Under the pieces are notes generated by a model, which was given only the letters and a program-made list of their open reading frames with translations, did no database searches and had not been told where the DNA came from. The translations under genes were made by a program, and so were the position numbers. From assembly GCF_001552635.1 (NCBI RefSeq), contig NZ_BCRO01000092.1, positions 1-53,996 on the forward strand: a DNA stretch of 53,996 nucleotides, in the 5' to 3' direction. Positions within the stretch are counted from its first letter, which is position 1; each line of letters begins with the position of its first letter. The DNA is from Actinomadura hibisca NBRC 15177. Lineage in GTDB: Bacteria > Actinomycetota > Actinomycetes > Streptosporangiales > Streptosporangiaceae. This document shows positions 7,501 to 27,007 of this stretch, piece by piece.

Positions 7501-10500
7501 GCGCCGCGCTGGACGTCGAGCTGGCGGTGCGCGCGCTGTTCGAGGCCCCGACCGTCGCCGGGCTGGCCGGGCACATCGCCGCCGCCCAGCGCGACGCGGG
7601 CGCGGCGCGGCCCGCGCTGCGCGCCGCCGCCGAGCGCCCGGACCCGCTGCCGGTGTCGTTCGCGCAGGAACGCCTGTGGTTCCTCAACGAGCTCGAAGGT
7701 CTCACCGCGACCTACAACATGCCGATCCCGCTGCGGATCACCGGCGCGCTCGACGTCGACGCGATGCGCGCCGCGCTGCGCGACGTCACCGCCCGGCACG
7801 AGGCGCTGCGCACCCTGTTCGGCGACGCCGACGGCACGCCCGTCCAGCGGATCCTGCCGCCCGAGCAGGCCGAACCGCACCTGGCGGTCGGTGAGGTCGT
7901 GGCCGGTGACCTGCACGGCGCCCTGTTCGTGGACGCCACGCGCGGCTTCGACCTCGCCAACGAGCTGCCGCTGCGCGCGCATCTTTACCGGGTCGCAGAG
8001 CACGAGCACCTGCTGCTGCTCGTCATGCACCACATCGCCGGTGACGGCTGGTCGCTCGCGCCGCTGGCCCGCGACGTCATCACCGCCTACCTCGCCCGCC
8101 GCGACGGCCACGCCCCCGAGTGGGCCCCGCTGCCGGTCCAGTACGCCGACTACGCGCTCTGGCAGCGCGAACTCCTCGGTGACGAGGACGACGCCGAAAG
8201 CCTCGCCGCGCAGCAGCTCGCCTACTGGAAGCAGGCCCTGGCCGGGCTGCCCGACCAGACGCCGCTGCCCACCGACCGCCCCCGCCCCGAGCGCGCCTCC
8301 TACCGGGGCGGCCAGGTCGAGTTCACGCTGCCGCCCGAGCTGCACCAGGGCCTGACCGCGCTGGCCCGCGACCACCAGGTCAGCCTGTTCATGGTGCTCC
8401 AGGCCGCGCTCGCCGCGCTGCTGACCCGCCTCGGCGCGGGCACCGACGTCCCGATCGGTTCGCCGATCGCGGGCCGCACCGACGAGGCGCTGGACGAGCT
8501 GGTCGGCGTGTTCGTCAACACGCTGGTCCTGCGCACCGACACCGCCGGGGACCCCGCGTTCGCCGAGCTGCTGGCCCGCGTCCGCGAGACCGACCTCGCC
8601 GCCTACGCCCACCAGGACGTGCCGTTCGAGCGCCTGGTGGAGGTGCTGAACCCGGCCCGCTCCCTGGCCCGGCACCCGCTGTTCCAGGTCATGCTGACCC
8701 TCCAGAACAACCCCGAGGCCGCCGTCGAGCTGCCCGGCCTGGCGGTCGCGGTCGAGCCGGTGGACGCCGGGGTCGCCAAGTTCGACATGGAGTTCCTGCT
8801 GGAGGAGCCGCGCGACGGCTCCGGCGGGCTGGGCGGCGTCATCGAGTACGCGCTCGACCTGTTCGACCGCGCGACCGTCGAGCGGTTCGCCGACTGGTAC
8901 CGGCAGGTCCTGGAGGCGGTCGTCGCCACCGGCGCGGCCGTCACCGTCTCGGGCCTGGAGCTGCCCGGGATCGAGGAGCGCGCCGCGACCGTCCCCACGC
9001 CGGTGCCGGTCGCCGACCCCGCGCAGGCCGCCGTCAAGCGCCTGGTCGCCTACGTCGTCGCGCAGCCCGGCCAGGACCTCGACCCCGACGAACTGCGCGC
9101 CCACGTCCGCGCGCACCTGCCCGAGTCGATGGTGCCCGCCGCCGTCGTCCTGCTGGACGCGCTGCCGCTCACCCCCAACGGCAAGGTGGACACCAAGGCG
9201 CTGCCCAAGCCCGAGATCGCCGGGACCGCCGAGGCCGCCTACCGCGCCCCGCGCGACGACCGCGAGCGCGCCATCGCCGCCGTCTTCGCCGACCTGCTCG
9301 GCCTGGAGCGCGTCGGCATCGACGACGACTTCTTCGAGCTGGGCGGCAACTCGCTCATCGCGATGCGCGTCGTCAGCCGCGTCCGGCGCGTCCTGGAGAC
9401 CGAGCTGCCCGTGCGGGCGCTGTTCGAGGCCCCGACCGTCGCCGCCCTGGCCGCGCTGCTGGGCGAGCCCGGCGGCGAGGCCGGACGGCTCGCGCTGGAG
9501 CCGCGCGAGCGGCCCGACGCGATCCCGCTGTCCTACGCCCAGCAGCGGTTGTGGTTCCTCAACCGCTTCGAGGGCCCCAGCGCCACCTACAACATGCCGC
9601 TCGCGCTGCGCATCACCGGCGCGCTCGACCGCGACGCGCTCCAGGCCGCCCTCGGCGACCTGGTCGCCCGGCACGAGGCGCTGCGCACCGTGCTGCCCGA
9701 CAGCGGCGGCGTGCCGCGCCAGCACATCCTGGACCCGGCCGCCGCGCGCCCCGAACTCCAGACCACCGGCACCACCGCCGCCGAGCTGCCGTCCCGGCTC
9801 GGCATGGCCGCCGGGCACGCCTTCGACATCTCCGCCGAGCCGCCCATCCGCGCCCACCTGTACCGGCTGGACGAGCAGGAGCACGTGGTGCTGCTGCTGA
9901 TGCACCACATCGCCACCGACGGCTGGTCGCTCGCGCCGCTCGCCCGGGACCTCATCACCGCCTACGCCGCGCGCGTCGGCGGCGGCGCGCCCGGCTGGGC
10001 CCCACTGCCCGTCCAGTACGCCGACTACACGCTCTGGCAGCAGGAGCTGTTCGGCTCCGAGGACGACCCCGAGAGCCTCATCGCGCAGCAGATCGCGTAC
10101 TGGAAGGACGCCCTGGCCGGGCTCCCGGAGGAACTGGAGCTGCCGACCGACCGGCCGCGCCCCGCCGAGGCCACCTACCGGGGCGGCACCGCCCGCTTCC
10201 GCCTGAACGCCGACGTGCACACCGCGCTGCTCGCGCTGGCCCGCGAGACGGGCGCGAGCCCGTTCATGGTCGCGCAGGCCGCGTTCGCCGCGCTGCTCAC
10301 GCGGCTGGGCGCCGGGACCGACGTCCCGATCGGCTCCCCGGTCGCGGGCCGCACTGACGAGGCGCTGGACGACCTGGTCGGCATGTTCGTCAACATGCTG
10401 GTCTTCCGCACCGACACCTCCGGCGACCCCACGTTCCGGGACCTGGTGGCGCGGGTCAAGGAGACCGACCTCGCCGCCTACGCCCACCAGGACGTGCCGT

Positions 10501-13500
10501 TCGAGCGCCTGGTCGAGGTCCTGAACCCGCCGCGCCACCTGGGCCGCCACCCGCTGTTCCAGATCGGCCTCACCTTCCAGAACAACCCCGAGGCCCGGCT
10601 GGAGCTGCCCGGCTTCACCGCCGAGGTCGAGCCGCTGCGCGCCGCGGTGTCCCGCTTCGACCTGCTGATGGTCCTCACCGAGGACGAGCGCGGGCTGGAC
10701 GGCGAGGTCGAGTACGCGCTCGACCTGTACGACGCGGAGACCGTCGAGACCCTTATCGCCCGCTTCGAGCGTTTCCTGACCGGGCTGCTGGCCGACCCGG
10801 ACACCCGCATCGGCGCGGTGGACGTCCTGGACGCCGCCGAGCGCGCCACGATCCTGGACGAGTGGGCGGGCGGCACAGCCACCGCCGCCGAGCGCGCCAC
10901 GATCCCGGCGCTGTTCGAGGCGCAGGCGGCGGCGCGTCCCGACGCCCCGGCCGTCACCTTCGAGGGCCGCACCCTCACCTACGCCGAGGTCAACGAGGAG
11001 GCCAACCGCCTCGCCCGCTACCTGGCCGCGCGCGAGATCGGCCCCGAGCAGTTCGTCGCGCTGGCGCTGCCGCGTTCGGCGGAGCTGGTCGTGGCGGTCC
11101 TGGCCGTGCTGAAGGCGGGCGCGGCGTACGTGCCGATCGACCCCGAGTACCCGGCCGACCGCATCGCCTACATGCTGGCGGACGCGCGGCCCGTCGTCGC
11201 GATCACCACCGGCGGGGCGGGCGCGGCGCTGCCCGAGGAACTGCCGCGCGTCCTGCTGGAGGAGGCCGAGCACGCGGGCTACCTGGAGACCGACCTCACC
11301 GACGCCGACCGGATCAGGCCGCTCGTCCCGGACCACCCGGCGTACGTCATCTACACGTCGGGCTCGACCGGCAAGCCGAAGGGCGTCGTCGTCCCGCACC
11401 AGAACGTGGTGCGGCTGCTGGAGTCCACCGAGCAGTGGTTCGGCTTCGGGCCCGACGACGTGTGGACGCTGTTCCACTCCTACGCCTTCGACTTCACCGT
11501 CTGGGAGTTGTGGGGCTCGCTGCTCTACGGCGGCCGTCTCGTGGTGGTCCCGTACCTGACCTCGCGTTCGCCTGAGGACTTCCTGAAGTTGCTCGCCGCC
11601 GAGCGGGTCACCGTCCTCAACCAGACGCCGTCGGCGTTCTACCAGCTCATGGCCGCCGACCGGGACGACCCCGGCCTCGACCTGGCGCTGCGCTACATCG
11701 TGTTCGGCGGCGAGGCCCTGGAGCTGGGCCGTCTCGACGACTGGTACTCCCGGCACGCGGACGACGCTCCGACGCTGGTCAACATGTACGGCATCACCGA
11801 GACCACGGTGCACGTGTCGTATGTCGCCCTGGACCGCGCCTACGCCGCCACCGCGCCCGGCAGCGTGATCGGCGTCGGCATCCCCGACCTGCGCCTGTAC
11901 GTGCTGGACGAGCACCTCCAGCCTGTCCCGGCGGGCGTGGTGGGTGAGCTGTACGTGGCGGGCGCGGGCCTGGCGCGCGGCTACCTCGGCCGCGCCGCGC
12001 TGACCGCCGAGCGGTTCGTGGCCGACCCGTTCGGCGAGCCTGGCACCCGGATGTACCGCACCGGTGACACTGGTCGTTGGCTGGCAGACGGCAGGCTCGA
12101 ATACCTGGGCCGCGCTGACCAGCAGGTCCAGCTTCGTGGCTTCCGCATCGAGCTGGGCGAGATCGAAGCGGCCCTGTCCAAGCACGCCGCCGTTGCTGAC
12201 GTGGCGGTCATCGCCCGTGAAGACCGGCCCATAGAGCGGCGAGCGGCGGAGCGAGGAACGAGTGAGCAAGAGAGCGCGACCATAGGCACTGCCAAGCGCC
12301 TGGTCGCCTACGCCGTGCCCGCCGACGGCGAAGAGATCGACCCCGCCGAGCTGCGCCGCTTCGTCGGCCGCGACCTGCCCGACTACATGGTCCCCGCCAC
12401 CGTCGTCGCCCTGGACGCGCTGCCGCTGACCAGCAACGGCAAGCTCGACCGCAAGGCCCTGCCCGCCCCCGACTTCACCGCCCAGGTGTCCACACGCCTG
12501 CCCGGCACGCCGGAGGAAGAGACCCTCGCCGCGCTGTTCGCCGAGGTCCTGGGGCTGGAGCGGGTCGGTGTGGACGACGGGTTCTTCGATCTGGGCGGTG
12601 ACTCGATCATCGCGATCCAGCTGGTGTCCCGGGCCCGCCAGTCCGGCTTGGTGATCTCGCCGCGCGAGGTGTTCCAGCACCAGACCGTCGAGGAGCTGGC
12701 CGCCGTCGCCCAGCCCGTCGGCGAGGGCGAGGAACTGGAGGTCGAGCCCTCGGGCACCGGCACCGGGCCGGTCCCCGTCACCCCGATCATCGCCTGGCTG
12801 CGCGACCGCGCCGGTGGCGACGCCGAGCTGATCGCCGGGTTCCACCAGGCGACCGTGCTCCGCACCCCCGCCGACCTCGGCGCGGACCGCCTCACCGTCG
12901 CGCTCCAGACCGTCCTGGACCACCACGACGTGCTGCGCATGCGCCTGGACGTGGACGGCGACCACTGGCAGCCCGTCGTCCGTCCCGCCGGGGAGGTCCC
13001 CGCCGACGGCCTGGTCACCCGCGTGGACGTGGCGGGCCTGGACGCCGACAAGCGCACCGCCGTCCTCGCCGAGCAGGCCACCGCCGCCCGCGACCGCCTC
13101 GACCCCGCCGCCGGGGTCATGGCGCAGCTCGTCTGGTTCGACGCGGGCCCCGACCAGGGCCGCCTGCTGGTGATGCTGCACCACCTGGTGGTGGACGGCG
13201 TCTCCTGGCGCGTCCTGCTGCCCGACCTGGTCACCGCCTGGGCGGGCGGCGGGCTCCAGCCCGTCGGCACCTCGTTCCGCCGCTGGGCGCAGCGCCTCAC
13301 CGCCGCCGCGTCCGACCCCGCGCGCGCCGAGGAGCTGGACACCTGGCTCGACATCGTGGACGGCCCCGACCAGAAGCTCGCCCCCCGGGCGCTCGACCCG
13401 CGCGTGGACATCGCCGCCCGCGCCCGATCGCTCACCCTGGAGCTGCCCGCCGACGCCACCGCGCCGCTGCTCACCGACGTGCCCGCCGCCTTCCACGGCC

Positions 13501-14230
13501 GCGTCAACGACGCCCTGCTCACCGGCCTCACCCTCGCCGTCGCGCACTGGCGCAAGGGCCGGGGCGGGCGCGGCACCGGCGTCCTGATCGACCTGGAGGG
13601 GCACGGCCGCGAGGACGTGGTGCCGGGCGTGGACCTGTCGCGCACGGTCGGCTGGTTCACCTCCATCCACCCGGTCCGCCTGGACGCCGGGACGACCGAC
13701 TGGACCGAGGTCCAGAGCGGCGGCCCGGCCGCCGGGGCGGCGCTGAAGCGGGTCAAGGAGCAGCTCCGCGCCGTCCCCGACAACGGCATCGGCTACGGCC
13801 TGCTGCGCCACCTCAACGAGGACGCCGCCGAGGAGCTGGCCGACCTGCCGCCCGCGCAGATCGCGTTCAACTACCTGGGCCGCGTCGCGCCCGGCGACAC
13901 CGGCGGCGACTGGGAGCTGGCCCCCGAGGAGCCCCCGGCCGGGGAGGACCCGCGGTTGCCGATGGCGCACGTCCTGGAGATCAACGCCATCACCCGCGAC
14001 CTCGCGGGCGGCCCGGAGCTGTCGGCCACCTGGACCTGGCCGGACGGGCTGCTGGCCGAGGACGAGGTGCGCGCGCTGGCGGAGGCGTGGTTCGCGGCGC
14101 TGCGCGGCCTGGTCGCGCACGTGGCCGCCGGTGACGACGCCGCGGCGGGCGGGTTCACCCCGTCCGACCTGCTGGTGGAGCTGGACCAGAACGAGATCGA
14201 CAAGCTGCAGGACGCGTGGAGGAACAAGTC

Positions 14231-14234
<4 letters not shown>
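4503..14234 (+). CDS. NRPS1: C-A-T / C-[A tail]-T / C-A(Thr)-T-E, three modules
   Basis: The protein has 3243 residues. C1 (HHVAQDG at 136) resembles the EntF-type starter condensation domain, so the peptide is probably N-acylated. A1 (Y606) gives residues D-V-I-A-T-G-I-V-I, which I cannot assign; T1 serine is S989. C2 (H1176) is followed not by an A domain but by a ~60-residue tail (K1512 to A10 lysine K1561), then T2 (GGNSL, S1617). C3 (H1801) precedes A3 (Y2284), whose code D-F-W-N-V-G-M-V-H fits threonine; then T3 (S2701) and an epimerization domain (HHLVVDG, H2893). The end is a short docking tail after TPSD. The ATG at 4503 has GGGAAAG upstream; extension to 4290 is non-homologous. A 17-codon repeat insertion lies in A3 at 2578-2594. 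Confidence 0.95.
9031..9215 (+). other. Embedded adenylation C-terminal fragment (A9-A10 only) in NRPS1 module 2
   Basis: Between C2 and T2 the synthetase has only the last part of an adenylation domain. It starts at KRLVAYVV (residue 1512), continues through LPESMVP (A9), and ends with NGKVDTKAL (A10, lysine 1561). About 430 residues that normally precede this are missing. The stand-alone protein at 2503-4014 ends at the equivalent point and supplies them. Complementation in trans is inference; a dead remnant is the alternative. Retention of the A10 lysine and an intact fold pattern argues for function. Confidence 0.85.
12234..12284 (+). repeat. 51-bp dispersed repeat, copy 1, inserted in frame in NRPS1 A3
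   Basis: This copy is identical over 51 bases to 17753-17803. It encodes ERRAAERGTSEQESATI in the loop between A8 and KRLVAYAVP. The paralogous A5 domain of NRPS2 lacks it (VRDQRMLAYAVP), which shows the uninterrupted state. Being 17 codons long, it keeps the frame. Confidence 0.9.
14218..14233 (+). promoter_or_regulatory. Ribosome binding site and TTG start selecting the NRPS2 N-terminus
   Basis: GGAGGA at 14218-14223 is spaced eight bases from a TTG at 14231, which overlaps the NRPS1 stop as TTGA. An in-frame GTG at 14216 sits upstream of this site and would have no ribosome binding site of its own. I therefore place the start at TTG 14231. Confidence 0.65.
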
Positions 14235-22107
<7,873 letters not shown>

Positions 22108-22108
<1 letters not shown>

Positions 22109-25100
22109 TGACCGAGCAGCACGCCGTCCGGCCGCAGGGCGCCCCGCCGAAGAAGCAGTCGCAGCTTGAGGACGTCCTGCCGCTGTCGCCCCTCCAGCAG
22201 GGCCTGTTCTTCCACGCCCTGTACGACGACGCCGGGCAGGACGTCTACACCGCGCAGCTCGTCTTCGACCTCGACGGCCCGCTCGACGCCGCCGCGCTCC
22301 GCGCCGCCGCCGCGACGCTGCTGCGGCGGCACGCCAACCTGCGCTCGGGATTCCGCCAGCGCAAGGAGGGCACGCCCGTCCAGGTCGTGCACCGCCAGGT
22401 CAGGCTGCCCTGGACGGAGACCGACCTGTCGGCGCTGCCCGAGGCCGAGCGCGCGGCCGAGGCCGCCGCGATCGCCGACCGGGAGCGCGCCACGCCCTTC
22501 GACATGGCGAAGCCCCCGCTGCTGCGCTTCGTGCTGATCAAGCTGGGCGACGACCGGCACCGCATGGTGTTCACCAACCACCACATCCTGCTGGACGGCT
22601 GGTCCACGCCGATCCTCCAGACCGAGCTGTTCGCGCTGTACCTGACGCGCGGCGACGACACCGGCATGCCGCGCGTCACCCCGTACAAGAACTACCTGGC
22701 CTGGGTCGCCAGGCAGGACCGCGCCGCCGCCGAGGACGCCTGGCGGCACGCGCTCGACGGCGTGGACGAGCCCACCTTCATCGCCCCCGCCCCGTCTTCC
22801 AGTACGGGCGAGCCCGGCCGCGTCCGCCTCGTCCTGGACGAGGACCTGACCGCCGCCCTCAACGCCCGCGCCCGCGCGCACGGCGTCACCCTCAACACCG
22901 TCCTCCAGCTCGCCTGGGGCACCCTGCTCGGCCGCCTCACCGGCCGCACCGACGTGGTGTTCGGCGCGGCGGTGTCGGGCCGCCCGCCCGAGCTGCCCGG
23001 CGTCGAGCAGATGATCGGCCTGTTCATCAACACGCTGCCGGTCCGCGTCCGCGCCCGCCCCGCCGACACCGTCGCGCAGGCCCTCGCCCGGCTCCAGGGC
23101 GAGCAGGCCGACCTGATGGTCCACCACCACCTCGGCCTGACCGACATCCAGCGCCTCACCGGCGTCGGCACGCTGTTCGACACCATGACGGTGCTGGAGA
23201 ACTACCCCTTCGACCCCGACGCGGCGGCCGCCGACCTGGGCGGCCTGACGATCCGGCCGCACGACGGCTACGACGCCACCCACTACCCGCTCGCGCTCGC
23301 CGCCGTCCCCGGCAAGGGCCTGTCGCTGCGCCTCGACCACCGCACCGACGTCTACAGCGCCGACGACGCCGAACGCCTCGTCGGCCGCCTCGTCCGCGTG
23401 CTGGAGCACATCGCGTACCACCCCGACCTGCCGCTGGCCCGCGTCGACGTGCTGGACGACGCCGAGCGCGCCCTCGTGCTCGACACCTGGCAGGGCCCGG
23501 TCACCGGCCGCGCCGGCCGGCCGCCCGCCACCATCACCGAGCGCTTCGCCGCGCACGTCGCCGCGACGCCCGACGCCGTCGCGATCCGCGCGGACGGCGC
23601 GTCCATCACCTACGCCGAACTGGACGCCCGCGCCGACCGCCTCGCCCACTTCCTCGCCGCGCGCGGCGTCGGCCCCGAGACCCGCGTGGCGACGCTGCTG
23701 GACCGCTCGGCCGACGTGGTCGTGGCGACCCTCGCGATCGTCAAGGCGGGCGGCGTCTACGCGCCGATCCACCTCAGCTACCCGCCCGACCGCGTCGAGT
23801 GGGCCGTCAACGAGGTCAAGGCACCCGTCCTGCTGGTGGACCCCACCACCGCCGCGCAGGTGGAGGGCCTGAACACCGCCGCCGACGTCATCGTCCTCGA
23901 CGGCGACGTGGAAGCCCCCGCCGACGCACCCTCCGGGCCGCCCCCGGTCACCGTCCACCCCGACCAGGTCGCCTACGTCCTGTTCACCTCCGGCTCCACC
24001 GGCCTGCCCAAGGGCGTCATGGTGCGGCATCGCGACGTGGTGGACCTCGCCGACGACGCCGCCATGCGCAACGGCGCCCACGACCGCGTGCTCATGCACT
24101 CCCCGCACGCCTTCGACGCCTCCACCTACGAGATCTGGATGCCGCTCCTGCACGGCGGCACCCTCGTCGTCGCCCCGCCCGGCCGCCTCGACGCCGCCGG
24201 GCTGGAGCGGGTCGTCACCGCCGAGGACGTCACCGGCCTGTTCATCACCACCACCCTGTTCAACCTGGTCGCCGAGGAGCGCCCCCAGGCGTTCGCGCAC
24301 CTCAAGGAGGTGCTGACCGGCGGCGAGGCGGGCTCGGTCGCCGCGATGCGCAAGGTCCTGGCCGCCTGCCCGGACACCGGGGTCGGCAACGTCTACGGCC
24401 CCACCGAGTGCACCACCTACACCACCATCCTCGGGATGCGCGCGCCCCTGGCCGATGGCGAGACGCAGCCGGTGCTGGGCAGCCCCATCGACGACATGCG
24501 CGTCTACCTGCTGGACGAGAACCTGCGGGCCGTCCCGCCCGGCGTCACCGGCGAGGCGTACATCGCGGGCGCGGGCATGGGGCGCGGCTACCTGGACCGG
24601 CCCGTCCTGACCGCCGAGCGTTTCGTCGCCGACCCGTTCGGCAAGCCCGGCGACCGCATGTACCGCACGGGCGACCTGCTGCGCTGGCGGCACGACGGCA
24701 CGCTCGAATACGTGGACCGCGCCGACTTCCAGGTGAAGATCCGGGGCTTCCGCATCGAGCTGGGCGAGATCGAAGCGGCCCTCGCCGACCACCCGGCCGT
24801 CGCCAACGCCGCTGTGATCGTCCGCGAGGACAGCCCCGGCGTGAAGCGCCTGGCCGCCTACGTCGTCCCCGCCGCCGACTACGACGCCGCCGCGCTGCGC
24901 CGCCACCTCGCCGGGCGGCTGCCCGAGTACATGGTGCCCGCCGCGTTCGTGCGGCTGGACACCCTGCCGACCGGCCCCACCGGCAAGCTCGACCGCCGTG
25001 CGCTGCCCGCCCCCGACTTCGAAGAGGCCGCGCTCGGCCGCGCCCCCGCCACCGCCGAGGAGGAGCTGCTGTGCGGGCTGTTCGCGCAGGTCCTCGGCCT

Positions 25101-26064
25101 GGAGCGGGTCGGCGCCGACGTCAGCTTCTTCGACCTGGGCGGCGACAGCATCACCGCGCTCAAGCTCGTCACCCAGGCGCGCCAGCACGGCGTGGAGTTC
25201 ACTCCGCGCGACGTGTTCACCCGCCAGACCGTCGAGGGCCTCACCCGCCTCGGCGACGTGCCCGCGAGCGCCGGGTTCGAGGTGCTGCTGCCGATCCGCG
25301 CCGCCGGGACGCGCCCGCCGCTGTTCTTCGTGCACCCGGCCGGGGGACTGGCCTGGCCCTACTTCCAGTTCCAGCGCCACCTCGGCCCCGACCAGCCCAT
25401 CTACGGCCTCCAGGCGCGCGCCTTCACCCAGGACGAGCTGCCCGGCTCGGTGGCGGAGATGGCCGCGGACTACCTCGCGCTGATCCGCACCGTCCAGCCG
25501 CACGGCCCCTACCACCTGGCCGGATGGTCGCTCGGCGGCCTGGTCGCCTACGAGATGGCGACCCGGCTCCAGGCCGACGGCGAGGAGGTCGCCCTCCTGG
25601 CGATGATCGACTCCTACAACAGCCTCGACCTGGACTCCGAGAAGCGCGAGGTGCTGCCCGAACTGCTCCTGGGCATCGGCGTGGACGCCACCATGCTCGA
25701 CCCCGACGGCAACCCGGACATGGAGCAGATCATGGGGGTGCTCGCCGAGCGCGGCGACGCCCTGGCCACCCTGGACGAGAACGACCTCGTCAACGTCTAC
25801 CGCAACTACGAGAACGGCGTCCGGCAGGCCGAGGAGTACCGGCCCGGCCCGTTCCGCGGCGACGTCGTCTTCTTCACCGCGCTCCAGGGCCGCACCCCCG
25901 ACACGCCCACCGCCCGCGCCAACTGGGGCGGCCTGGTGGACGGCGGGATCGAGGACTACCCCCTGGACGTGGAGCACCACCACCTGATGGAGCCCGCCGC
26001 CGTCGCCGAGATGGGCGCGGTGCTGGCCGCCCGGCTGGACAAGCTCCGCTCGGCACGCCGCTAA
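22108..26064 (+). CDS. NRPS3: terminal module C-A-T-TE
   Basis: This 1318-residue synthetase starts at ATG 22108 (TGATG overlap with NRPS2, GGGAGA seven bases upstream); an in-frame start at 22093 lies inside the NRPS2 tail and lacks a good site. C6 (HHILLDG, H158) has the post-epimerization N-terminus LEDVLPLSPLQQG, matching the E domain of NRPS2. A6 (F626) gives D-A-Y-F-L-G-V-T-Y, a pattern I associate loosely with bulky aliphatic residues; the assignment is weak. T6 serine is S1014. The type I thioesterase shows GWSLGG (S1141), with a His-rich EHHHL near the end, and should release the chain by hydrolysis or cyclisation. A basic N-terminal leader (residues 1-25) may serve docking. Confidence 0.95.
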
Positions 26065-26109
26065 CCTGACATATCCCTCCGTATTCGCCCCCGTGGGAAG
26101 GACCCCCAG

Positions 26110-26319
26110 ATGACCAACCCGTTCGAGGACCCCGAAGGCACCTACTCCGTGCTCGTCAACGACGAGGGCCAGCACTCGTTGTGGCCGTCGTTCGCCGAGG
26201 TCCCCGCCGGCTGGACCGTCGCCAAGGCCGAGGACACCCGCGCCGCGTGCGTGGAGTACATCGAGGCCAACTGGACCGACATGCGCCCCAGGAGCCTCGT
26301 CCGGGCGATGGGTGACTGA
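26110..26319 (+). CDS. MbtH-like protein
   Basis: This 69-residue protein carries the family signature NDEGQHSLWPSF and the C-terminal WTDMRPRSL block. MbtH proteins bind the N-terminal subdomain of adenylation domains and are often needed for their folding or activity, so it probably supports several A domains here, possibly including the stand-alone one. The ATG follows GGAAGGAC. It lies 45 bases after NRPS3 and overlaps the next gene by eight bases, so it is in the same operon. Confidence 0.95.
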   Translation: MTNPFEDPEGTYSVLVNDEGQHSLWPSFAEVPAGWTVAKAEDTRAACVEYIEANWTDMRPRSLVRAMGD

Positions 26320-27007
26320 CGGCGTGACCGGCGGAGTCGAGCTCCCCGCCGTCACCGAGTGGGCCATGGAGATGCGCGATCCCGCCGACCTGCGGCCCGC
26401 CCCGGCCCCGGCCGTCGAGATGGCCTTCTCCCTGGCCCGCGTGCCCTCGCCCGACGTCAACCGGGCGCTGTACGCGGCCGTCGGCGCGCGGGTGTGCTGG
26501 ACCGACCGGTTCGGCTGGTCCTACGCCGACTGGGACGCCTGGGTGTCGCGCCCCGAGCTCGGCACCTGGCTGGTGCAGGCCGAGGGCACGCTCGCCGGGT
26601 TCTTCGAGATCGAGGCGCAGCCCGGCGGCGACACCGAGATCCACCTGGTGGGGCTCACCCCCGCCTTCGTCGGGCACGGCAACGGCGGCCACCTGGTCGA
26701 GCAGTGCGTGCGCCGCGCCTGGCAGCGCGGCGCGTCCTGGGCCGAGCACGCGGGCCCGGCCAGCCGCGTGTGGCTGCGCACCAGCACCCTGGACCACCCC
26801 AACGCGCTGGCCAACTACCGCCGCCGCGGGTTCCGGGTGGCGCTGGAGTCGACCACGCCCAAGACCGTGCCCGACCCGCGCCTCGCCCCCTGGCCGCTGC
26901 CCTGCGACCCGCGCCAGCGCGCCGCGCGGCATGCCGTGCGGGAAGTCGTGCAGGAGGCCGCGCAGGACGTCGTGCGCGCCCCGTCCGAACAGGAGCTGAT
27001 CCCATGA
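26312..27007 (+). CDS. GNAT-family N-acetyltransferase
   Basis: The protein has about 231 residues. A GNAT acetyl-CoA loop (GHGNGGHLV, near residue 125) and the C-terminal NALANYRRRGF motif are clear. The first ~60 and last ~45 residues are family-atypical. It sits between mbtH and the type II thioesterase, overlapping both (8 bases and ATGA), so a role in peptide tailoring or precursor acylation is likely, for example acetylation of the Dap side chain or self-protection. No N-hydroxylase is present, so a hydroxamate siderophore role is not supported. The GTG at 26312 overlaps mbtH; another GTG at 26324 is possible. Confidence 0.82.
   Translation: MTDGVTGGVELPAVTEWAMEMRDPADLRPAPAPAVEMAFSLARVPSPDVNRALYAAVGARVCWTDRFGWSYADWDAWVSRPELGTWLVQAEGTLAGFFEIEAQPGGDTEIHLVGLTPAFVGHGNGGHLVEQCVRRAWQRGASWAEHAGPASRVWLRTSTLDHPNALANYRRRGFRVALESTTPKTVPDPRLAPWPLPCDPRQRAARHAVREVVQEAAQDVVRAPSEQELIP

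Noticed and set aside
4413..14120. 3235-codon open frame on the minus strand
   Set aside because: It is antisense to NRPS1, encodes low-complexity Gly/Arg/Asp/Val sequence with no domain, and arises from extreme third-position GC. The same holds for minus frames at 13871-21979 and 21730-26460.
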